A stretch of DNA of 6,929 nt from Parabacteroides sp. AM08-6 (GTDB lineage Bacteria; Bacteroidota; Bacteroidia; Bacteroidales; Tannerellaceae): assembly GCF_003473295.1 (NCBI RefSeq), contig NZ_QRMP01000055.1, positions 1 to 6,929 on the forward strand, written 5' to 3'. The position numbers and the translations under genes are program-made. The notes below the pieces were generated by a model. It was not told where the DNA came from. It did not search any database and saw only the letters and a list, made by a program, of their open reading frames with translations. Every line of letters begins with the position of its first letter. Within the stretch, counting starts at the first letter, position 1. Shown piece by piece: positions 1-6,500 of this stretch.

Positions 1-36
1 TGACTGGGGGGGTGACTGGGGGGGTGACTGGGGGGG
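1..36. repeat. Three perfect 12-bp tandem repeats coding for Thr-Pro-Pro-Val
   Basis: The unit TGACTGGGGGGG occurs three times without mismatch and touches the left edge, so the true copy number may be higher. It lies inside the minus-strand AlbA_2-type gene, where each unit reads T-P-P-V (residues 424-435). Since 12 bp is four codons, gain or loss of a unit would only lengthen or shorten a proline-rich linker. Each unit also contains a run of seven G (C on the coding strand), where single-base slippage would shift the frame. I recall similar TPxV runs in the linker of this protein family in Bacteroidales. Confidence 0.95.
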
Positions 37-1306
37 TAAGCTCCAATGGTTCTATTCCTTCTCCAGTATAATTATCTCCATTCCACAACATTATATCTAA
101 CCGCATCCGATCCGGTGAAAACTTTTCCTGCAATTGTGGGAGCGGAAGACCTGATTGCTTCCATACATATCGGATATTCTGCAAACCACTTCCTATACGT
201 TCGCCTACATTCACCAAAACAAACATTTTAAAAATGTTTACATTACGTGGGTCACTAATACCTCCTTCCAAAGCCTCATTCAACGTGATACGTAAAGTTC
301 CCGGATTGGAAATGACCAAACGGTCTCTATATTTTTCTATAACAATTCCTCTTCTTCCATGGTAATCAGCATGTATCAAAGCATTAGCCAAAGCTTCACG
401 CAATGCTCCATGGGCGGGTGTATCATCAATCCTGTCCAACCCATTCCGCAATTGGAAAGGGACTTTCAATCCGGATATCAAACGGTCAACAACTCTGAAA
501 TAAAAATCAAAAAGGTTGCCTGACCAATCTCCGGAGGAAGAAAAGACACGGTCTGTATAGCGGTTCTCGTCTGCAATCTCCCGATAATCCAGGAAATAGT
601 TCGGATACTGATTGGTTATTAGCATTTCCGTACCGAACATCAAAATACCGGCCAGAGTAGGATGAATTTCAGAATTACTGCTACCGCGCTTGAGTGCACC
701 GACTTTTAATAAAAACTCGACATCATCCAAAGTGTTCCAAACATGATCGGGTTTCAGATTCCGGAAACGCATCCGGAAACGATAGATTGTGTCTTTATCT
801 AGCTCTTGCCAGTCTATTTCTTCTACAACCATGCTATCTGATGTTATATCAGACTGGTCACGAAGCATGGCTTTCACTTCTTCGCGTGTACAATGATAGT
901 CGCCTTCCGCATTCCGGCGATAAGTACCTCCAAAAAGACTATCTTTAACAAAAACAGGCTTATAATGACGATCTGCACGAGGCACTTCAACAATGACTAC
1001 CTCTTTATTATCAATAGACAGTGTATATACCTGATGGTCAAATAGCAGGTTATCACTTACCTTTTGCTTATTATTTATTTGATTCCAAAAAGACTGGATA
1101 ATTTTAGTACTGTTTTGCACACCGGAAATAAATAAGGTTTTATCTTTCTTTTCCGATACACCCAAAAGAATAACTCCACCGTCTGTATTACAGAATGCAG
1201 AATAGCTTTCCCATACGGTTTCCGGAATATCGCTTTCAGCTTTCTTGGCTTCCAAACGAAAACCTTCTCCTTGTTTGATTAATTGGAGGAGTTGCTCTTT
1301 TGTCAT
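1..1306 (-). CDS. AlbA_2 (schlafen-type) and GHKL-type ATP-binding putative transcriptional regulator, C-terminus outside the window
   Basis: The frame stays open for 435 codons from an ATG at 1306-1304 and leaves the window with no stop, so only the C-terminus is missing. Residues about 5-125 look like an AlbA_2 DNA-binding domain: an N-terminal helix ending in QGEGFRLEAKKAE, then AFCNTDGG (37-44), LLGV (47-50) and a closing VEVPRADRHYKPVFV strand pair. Residues about 290-380 look like the HATPase_c_4 (GHKL-like) domain of COG2865-type regulators: E304, N308, H312 and D314 in LREALANALIHADYHG, then NPG (334-336) and the glycine loop GERIGSG (368-374). A Thr-Pro-Pro-Val linker begins at 424. 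Relatives usually continue into a winged-helix domain, not visible here. The start is well placed because the ATG overlaps the ugd stop (ATGA), suggesting translational coupling. The family is predicted to bind DNA and ATP, but its target is generally unknown and nothing here reveals it. Confidence 0.88.
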   Translation of the reverse strand, partial: MTKEQLLQLIKQGEGFRLEAKKAESDIPETVWESYSAFCNTDGGVILLGVSEKKDKTLFISGVQNSTKIIQSFWNQINNKQKVSDNLLFDHQVYTLSIDNKEVVIVEVPRADRHYKPVFVKDSLFGGTYRRNAEGDYHCTREEVKAMLRDQSDITSDSMVVEEIDWQELDKDTIYRFRMRFRNLKPDHVWNTLDDVEFLLKVGALKRGSSNSEIHPTLAGILMFGTEMLITNQYPNYFLDYREIADENRYTDRVFSSSGDWSGNLFDFYFRVVDRLISGLKVPFQLRNGLDRIDDTPAHGALREALANALIHADYHGRRGIVIEKYRDRLVISNPGTLRITLNEALEGGISDPRNVNIFKMFVLVNVGERIGSGLQNIRYVWKQSGLPLPQLQEKFSPDRMRLDIMLWNGDNYTGEGIEPLELTPPVTPPVTPPV

Positions 1307-2616
1307 CTTCCTATGCAGTGATAAACCAGCCCGTTTTCTTTCAATTCCTGCGCATCGTAAATGTTTCGGCCGTCAAGGACTAATGGGGTTGCCATTAGTT
1401 TATGGACAGCAGACCAGGAAGGCATACGAAACTCCTTCCATTCTGTTACTAAAAGCAAAGCATCGGCATCCACGACTGCGTCATAGATATCTTTTGCATA
1501 ATGAACCGCATCGCCGATACGACGTTGTGTTTCTGGCATGGATACAGGGTCGTAGACGTAGACCTCGCAACCGGCGGCAAGGAGTTTGTCTATCAGGATA
1601 AGGGAAGGGGCTTCACGCATATCATCTGTTTCCGGTTTGAAGGCAAGCCCCCACATGGCAATGCGTTTGCCTTTCAGGTCGCCTTTGAAATAGTCGCTCA
1701 ATTTGCGGAACAGGATTGATTTCTGTTCTTCATTGATATTTTCGACGGCTTCCAAAAGACGTAGACAGTAGCCATTTGTTTTAGCTGTTTTGATAAGCGC
1801 TTTGATATCTTTCGGGAAGCAGGAACCACCGTAACCGATGCCGGCATACAGGAAACGGTTGCCGATACGGGCATCGGAACCGATGCCTTTGCGCACCATA
1901 TTGACATCCGCTCCTACGATTTCACATAGGTTGGCGATATCGTTTATAAAGCTGATACGGGTGGCGAGCATGGCATTGGCTGCATATTTGGTCATTTCCG
2001 CAGAAGGGACATCCATGAAAATTACACGGAAGTTATTCAACAGGAACGGACGGTATAAACGGGTCATAAGTTCTTTGGCTCGTTCGGACTCGACACCGAC
2101 AACCACGCGGTCAGGACTCATGAAGTCCTTGATGGCTGCACCTTCTTTCAGAAATTCGGGATTGGAGGCGACATCAAATTCGATGGAGAGGTGACGCTTG
2201 TCCAGTTCTTCCTGAATAGCCTGACGAACTTTACGGGCAGTACCGACCGGAACTGTACTTTTCGTTACGACCAACAAGTGTTTTGTGATATTACGACCTA
2301 CCGTACGGGCTACTTCCAGCACATATTTCAGGTCGGCACTGCCATCCTCGTCGGGAGGAGTACCTACCGCACTGAAGAGAACTTCGACCTCGTTCAGGCA
2401 TTCTGTCAAATCGGTGGTGAAATGTAAACGCCCGGCTTGTTGGTTGCGGTGAACCATCTCTTCCAAACCCGGCTCGTAGATAGGAATAATTCCTTGTTTG
2501 AGGTTTGTGATTTTTTCAGCGTCCACATCGACACAAAAAACTTCAGTTCCCATTTCGGCAAAACAAGTACCTGTGACTAACCCCACATAACCTGTTCCTA
2601 CTATAGCTATTTTCAT
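1303..2616 (-). CDS. ugd: UDP-glucose 6-dehydrogenase
   Basis: This cytoplasmic enzyme oxidises UDP-glucose to UDP-glucuronate with two NAD+, feeding capsule, exopolysaccharide and other glycan synthesis. The 437 residues match the usual length and all three domains are present. The N-terminal Rossmann domain has GTGYVG (7-12), the ribose-binding D30, TKSTVPVGT (118-126) and NPEFLKEG (152-159). The central helical domain has K210 and N214 in EMTKYAANA, and the catalytic cysteine C266 in GYGGSCFPKD (261-270). The C-terminal UDP-binding domain has GLAFKPETDDMRE (323-335) and DGRN (415-418). The MKIAIVGTGYVGL start is typical, so the ATG at 2616-2614 is firm. No Shine-Dalgarno sequence precedes it, as is usual in Bacteroidales. 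The stop overlaps the next gene's ATG by the shared ATGA. A related nucleotide-sugar dehydrogenase specificity, such as UDP-ManNAc, is possible but less likely given the close match to the UGD pattern. Confidence 0.96.
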   Translation of the reverse strand: MKIAIVGTGYVGLVTGTCFAEMGTEVFCVDVDAEKITNLKQGIIPIYEPGLEEMVHRNQQAGRLHFTTDLTECLNEVEVLFSAVGTPPDEDGSADLKYVLEVARTVGRNITKHLLVVTKSTVPVGTARKVRQAIQEELDKRHLSIEFDVASNPEFLKEGAAIKDFMSPDRVVVGVESERAKELMTRLYRPFLLNNFRVIFMDVPSAEMTKYAANAMLATRISFINDIANLCEIVGADVNMVRKGIGSDARIGNRFLYAGIGYGGSCFPKDIKALIKTAKTNGYCLRLLEAVENINEEQKSILFRKLSDYFKGDLKGKRIAMWGLAFKPETDDMREAPSLILIDKLLAAGCEVYVYDPVSMPETQRRIGDAVHYAKDIYDAVVDADALLLVTEWKEFRMPSWSAVHKLMATPLVLDGRNIYDAQELKENGLVYHCIGR

Positions 2617-2716
2617 GATTTTATAATCAAATGAGAGTTACTTTTTCAATCCCCTTCACAAACATACGGACATACAAAGGTTCGTCACTCCCAGAAAGGA
2701 AATGACAAAACTGCCA

Positions 2717-2752
2717 CAAAGATAAGAATTTGACGGTATCGTACCACTCAAA
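2717..2752 (-). promoter_or_regulatory. Weak candidate promoter for ugd
   Basis: On the minus strand TATCTTTG (2724-2717) matches the Bacteroidales -7 consensus TAnnTTTG. A TTTG (2752-2749) lies upstream, but the spacing is 24 bp against the usual 19-21. The -7 box is about 100 bp upstream of the ugd start. A second -7-like box, TATGTTTG (2666-2659), is nearer to the gene but has no -33 partner. Either could be the real start; the sequence does not decide. Confidence 0.3.
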
Positions 2753-3016
2753 ATAGTTTTATTTGTACGGAAAGATTGTTTTATAAGGAAGCATTGCCCG
2801 GCTCATCTCATTTCTCCCTTTTCATGAACATTAAAGACTCCCGGAAAATAACGGAATTAAATTTGTAGTTCTTGTACTTGCTCTTGCGAATAGGCTCATG
2901 ATAGAATATGGACATGGATATCCCTCATATTTTTTCAGTATATAAATTCTTTTGCGTCTCCCTCCGGTCATCTCTTCCAGAATATTGAGCTTTCCCGGTT
3001 CTTCTATATTGAATGG

Positions 3017-3052
3017 TCTTATTTTAGTTTTCAGCCTAAAACTAAAATAAGA
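3017..3052. repeat. 15-bp perfect inverted repeat with 6-base loop
   Basis: The arms TCTTATTTTAGTTTT (3017-3031) and AAAACTAAAATAAGA (3038-3052) are exact reverse complements around the loop CAGCCT. The stem is almost pure A+T and no T-run follows on either strand, so it is not a classical rho-independent terminator, though it could hinder leftward transcription from the promoter at 3308-3338. The word ACTAAAATAA in its right arm recurs in the left arm of the dyad at 3448-3483, which suggests a protein-binding or recombinase-related site. The structure is certain; the function is unknown. Confidence 0.85.
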
Positions 3053-3097
3053 ACTGCCTTTTTCAATAAATCAATAAACAACATCTCTTTCACGAAG

Positions 3098-3147
3098 GAA
3101 AAAGGGGGAGAAAAGTGTGCTTTTTGCAAAAACAGTGAAAAAGGGGG
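3098..3147 (+). repeat. Short direct repeat GAAAAAGGGGG, two copies 39 bp apart
   Basis: GAAAAAGGGGG occurs at 3098-3108 and again at 3137-3147, each followed two bases later by AAAA. Between them sits the 12-bp palindrome TTTTTGCAAAAA (3121-3132). No function is apparent; this may be low-complexity upstream DNA. Confidence 0.6.
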
Positions 3148-3273
3148 TAAAATAGCACTCTCTTATATATAATGTACGCGATAGGCCTGAAATCTGTCCT
3201 AATAAATGGTTGTTTTCGCTTTTTTGACCTTATTCAAGTTGCTGTGTAAGAGTAGAATATATGGCTTTTTTGG

Positions 3274-3309
3274 AATGACTAAAAAAAACGTACGTTTTTT
3301 CTCGTCACA
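3274..3309. repeat. Left dyad site with ACGTACGT core (putative inversion site 1)
   Basis: The site is centred between 3291 and 3292. Its inner 18 bp (3283-3300, AAAAAACGTACGTTTTTT) are a perfect palindrome. Outside this, TGAC (3276-3279) and GTCA (3304-3307) are placed symmetrically; overall 14 of 18 base pairs in the 36-bp window are symmetric. The first 24 bases match the right site (3448-3471) at 23 positions. AAACGTACGT fits ARACGTWCGT, the core I recall for Mpi-type invertible promoter repeats of Bacteroides fragilis. A transcription-factor operator is the main alternative. Confidence 0.7.
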
Positions 3310-3338
3310 AAAATAGGCATAAGTTTTGAACCCACAAT
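3308..3338 (-). promoter_or_regulatory. Left-pointing Bacteroidales-type promoter inside the putative invertible segment
   Basis: On the minus strand ATTG (3338-3335, three of four bases of the -33 TTTG) is followed after 19 bp by TATTTTTG (3315-3308), an exact TAnnTTTG -7 box. The -7 box abuts the left dyad site, so transcription would start within that site and run toward ugd, about 690 bp away. After inversion the same promoter would read toward the gene at 3567. It is the best promoter match in the divergent region, though one -33 base deviates. Confidence 0.55.
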
Positions 3339-3447
3339 CCTTTTCCCAAATAAATTTTATTTTTCTATGTGCTTTCTTATCAATTAGATAGCTTAGCTTG
3401 TACCAAATTACGACTTTTCGTTACAAACCCCACAAAACAGCCTTAGA

Positions 3448-3483
3448 AATGACTAAAATAAACGTACGTTTAATTTAGTCATT
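3448..3483. repeat. Right dyad site with ACGTACGT core (putative inversion site 2)
   Basis: This is a 36-bp near-perfect palindrome centred between 3465 and 3466: 17 of 18 pairs are symmetric, the one exception being A/A at 3458 and 3473. It has TGAC (3450-3453) and GTCA (3478-3481) with the same 24-bp spacing as the left site, around the core AAACGTACGTTT. It ends 83 bp before the ATG of the secreted-protein gene, so any inversion would leave that leader intact. A dimeric regulator operator is the alternative reading. Confidence 0.75.
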
Positions 3484-3566
3484 ATACAGAAATTAACGAG
3501 CGTGCGAAGAGACAACAAGTATACATTTCAATATACATTAATATTATAAATTAAAAAGTTTAAAGT

Positions 3567-6500
3567 ATGAACAAGAAGTTTTCTACACTTTTAGCCGGCA
3601 TCCTGCTGGTGGGTAGTAGCTTTTCAGCCATGGCACAAGAGACTATCAATAGCTCTCAGTTTTATCAACTGGGTGTGAATGGTCAGGATGATGTGCTTAT
3701 CGTTGATAAAAGCGGAGTAAAGGATAGTTTGGTTGCAAAACCGGTAGCTGAACTAACAACTTATGAAGAGATCAACCAGAGTCTTTGGAAGATAGATGTA
3801 GAACCGGTTAAATTTCAGGGTACTGTTGCCGGTTATACATTTACACTGACAAATAAATCCGGTACGAAATTGATGCTTTCGAAAGAGGGTGCAAATGCTA
3901 CGGATTTTCTTTATGGAGCTAAACCGGCTTATACGGCTGCTACGGCTTCTAATGCCCTCACTAGCCTGTATGTTACTCAAAATGTGACAATTGCAGACAA
4001 TGGAGATGTTACGATAACGGGTGTGGTTCCTGTACAGACACAGGAATACAACCCTGCAGATGAGACATTTTATACTTATTATCTGGAAAGAGATAAAACT
4101 GCAGAGACGATTAAGCTGCGTCTGAAAACTGCGAAAGATGCAGCTCCGACTCCTGCTGCAGAAGACGGAACTAAAACAGAGCTGATTAATTTGCAGATTG
4201 TACGTGTGGACCCTTATACTTTCGGTGCAGCAGACCTGAACCCGGAAGAAAAGGATGCCTTCAAATTGGTTTTCACTCCGGACGTAAACAAAGAGGAATT
4301 TGAAAATCCTTTTACTGCAAACAAGCTGCGTATCGAGGAAAACGCTTTGTGGACGGCTGCTAAGTATGACAATACATATACACCTGCTGCCGACCAAGCT
4401 AAAGCTGCAACAGATAAAGCTGTGGCTTTGTTGGAAAAAGCTTACGGCGATTATAAAACCGAAGTAGGCAAGGCTATTGATGATGTGGCTGGAATGACAG
4501 GTTTATCTAAGGGCGATAAAGTGTTGGATAAAACAGCTAATGCCGCTGCTGTTGCTGCAACAAAAGACCTTTTAGGTACAGGTACTACACTGGGTACATA
4601 TGGTGCAGGAAGTGGCGCTTTGAAGTATTTCAATGTTGCCGGTAAGGTAGCTAAAGTTGTAGCTAATGTTATTACAGAATATGGAAAAATCAATGTAGGA
4701 ACTGCTGACAAACTTAATACCGGTGCAGACGGAGATACAAAAGCTTATAATGAAGCTGTTAAGGCTGCCGACAAGGCTATCTCTGATTTGAAAGACCTGC
4801 TTGGCAAAGCTGAAACAGGTGCTTTCCCTGCAATTAATGCTGTTTATAATGCTTATCGTACAGCAGAACAAACTGAGACTACACCGACATTTGAAGGTGC
4901 TGCAGCTACGGCTCTTGCAGCTATTAAAAATGGTGGTGCTATCCTGAAGGAATTTGCAGATTCAAAAGAAACTGCAAATGCTGCTTTCGAAAATGAAGAT
5001 CCTGATGGTTTCGCTGCTCCTAACCCTGCTTTTGCATTAGAAACATGGGCTGGACTTGCTACAAGCGGTGATTTGTCTACGAGTGGTGGAGCCGCTGCAT
5101 TGGCTGGAAAATATTACGCAATCGCTTTAGTAGACTCCTTTATTAACGGCCAGCAAGCTTATCTGACTGTAGATACAAACTATGTAGCTGTAAACGAAGA
5201 ATATTTCCGTTTTAAAGCAGATGTTTTGCATGCTGTAAAAGACAAAGATGCTTTGGTTCCCCGCATCGGCCAGCCTGCAGAATTGTTCGCATTTAAGATA
5301 TCTACTGCTTTGGACGAAGTAGCGGGCGACTCTCTGTTGATTGATACTTATATGCCGGTAAAAGGTGAAGATGGTTTCTATGTATCCGGAGAACCTGCTA
5401 CTGCACGTGTCGTAATCCGTACATTGGCTAACAGCCATCGTGAAGTTTCTGTGGTCGCTTATGATTTGGATGAACCTGCTAATAATACCGCTTCTGATAT
5501 TGTTATCCGCAATACCAAAGTGACATTCAACAACCTTGCTGCTGAAACAGCTAAATTGGAAAAAGGTACTCCTTACTATGTGAAGTCTCTGAAGAAGGAA
5601 TATGAAACTAAACCGTACTACATGATGACTTCTACTACAGGTGATGCTCTGGCTCATTCTGCAGTTACTTATGCAAATGTTCCGGCTACTCAGTGGTTCG
5701 TTTCTTCAGCTGATGATGATGCAAGTGAATATGCGATTGCAAACCGTGACTTCAATAAGGAATTGGTTGAGGCTCAAAAATTCTATGTAATAGATGCTGA
5801 TAAGAAAATCTATGAAATAAAAGGCGATACTATTCAATTGGAAGAAGTGAAAGATGTTCCTGCCGGCTACAAGAACTTGTCGAAAGAAGCTATCGACAAT
5901 CAGACATACAAACTGATTGCTACAAACTTCGCTAATCCGACAAAGACATTCTACCTGACGATGAGTAAGGACTCTTCCGTAGTGATGACAGATGATGCTG
6001 AAAGCTCATTGGTATTCAAAATGAAAACAAACACACCGGAAAGTCTGGCAGACGCAACTTTGAAGGCAAACAAATACAATGGCGAAGTTTACTTCGGTAA
6101 CGATACATTGTTCTTGAAGAAGAGTGCTTCAAAGAAAGTTGTGTTGACAAAGATTGCTACAAAGAATGAAGCTGATTTGACTTTACGTCGTACAAGCGAC
6201 AAAGCCGGTCAGTATGAAATCTTGTGGAGACCTTCTACTGAAGCTCGTAATAGCTCCGACAAGGTTGCTGTAGACCAGAATGGTTACGTTGTAGTTGTAG
6301 GTAAAGAAGAAATCACCAACTGGGCGTTCGACCTGGATGCAAATACAACAAACATTTACCTGAATGTAACAGACGCTCCGAAGAACATAACGCTTTCTTT
6401 GATGGGTGACGAAGCTTCTAAGGTAACAGCCGTTAAACCGTTTGCCGAAATCAAACGTACAGGTCTGGAACTGAAAGCAGCTGCAACGGACAACGACTTC

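Larger units (their letters stand above)
3274..3483. promoter_or_regulatory. Putative invertible promoter segment, OFF for the right-hand gene as assembled
   Basis: Two matching dyad sites bracket a segment of 174 bp (centre to centre). The only full TAnnTTTG match inside it points left, away from the long secreted-protein gene that begins 83 bp beyond the right site. The leader of that gene (3484-3566) has no TTTG/TAnnTTTG pair of its own. Inversion would place the promoter just left of the right site, firing into the gene. This layout matches promoter inversion known for Bacteroides fragilis capsule loci and for surface glycoproteins of Parabacteroides distasonis. No recombinase gene is in the window, so a trans-acting invertase would be needed. 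The two sites align equally well in direct and inverted orientation (29 of 36 each), so sequence alone does not prove inversion rather than a two-site operator. Confidence 0.6.
2617..3566. other. Long AT-rich divergent intergenic region, no supported gene
   Basis: This 950-bp gap separates the left-reading ugd unit from the right-reading secreted-protein gene. I see no open frame of convincing length or composition and no tRNA- or rRNA-like sequence. From left to right it holds a weak candidate ugd promoter (2717-2752), about 260 bp with nothing I can name (2753-3016, except an isolated TAAATTTG at 2858-2865 with no partner element), a 15-bp perfect inverted repeat (3017-3052), a short A/G-rich direct repeat (3098-3147), a pair of dyad sites flanking a left-pointing promoter (3274-3483), and an 83-bp AT-rich leader before the ATG at 3567. 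The length and number of dyads suggest a regulatory switch rather than decayed coding DNA. Confidence 0.8.

Noticed and set aside
46..948. Plus-strand frames at 46-231 and 694-948
   Set aside because: Both are antisense to the AlbA_2/GHKL-type gene, whose minus-strand frame is continuous with recognisable motifs.
1245..2427. Frames on both strands inside the ugd gene
   Set aside because: They are out-of-frame shadows of ugd, which shows every catalytic and nucleotide-binding motif in one frame.
2858..2865. TAAATTTG on the plus strand as a promoter
   Set aside because: The -7 box is exact, but no TTTG lies 19-21 bp upstream and no gene follows for about 700 bp.
3017..3052. Rho-independent terminator
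   Set aside because: The stem is nearly all A+T and no T-run follows it on either strand, and the two flanking genes diverge, so no gene ends here.
3325..3358. Possible plus-strand promoter TTTG-N22-TAAATTTT inside the putative invertible segment
   Set aside because: The -7 box ends in T instead of G and the spacing exceeds 19-21 bp; in AT-rich DNA this is weak. It remains the main competing explanation for expression of the surface gene in the orientation shown.
2617..3566. CRISPR array or insertion sequence in the long intergenic region
   Set aside because: There are no regularly spaced repeats, no transposase frame and no terminal repeats with target duplication; the repeats seen are a single hairpin, a pair of dyads and short low-complexity words.
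3753..4397. Minus-strand open frame of 214 codons opposite the surface-protein gene
   Set aside because: It is rich in Cys, Ser, Ile and Phe, typical of the antisense frame of a strongly biased coding strand, and lies entirely inside the 1121-codon plus-strand frame with its signal peptide. The minus-strand frames at 4451-4711, 4572-4871, 5127-5657, 6183-6665 and 6717-6905 are rejected for the same reason.
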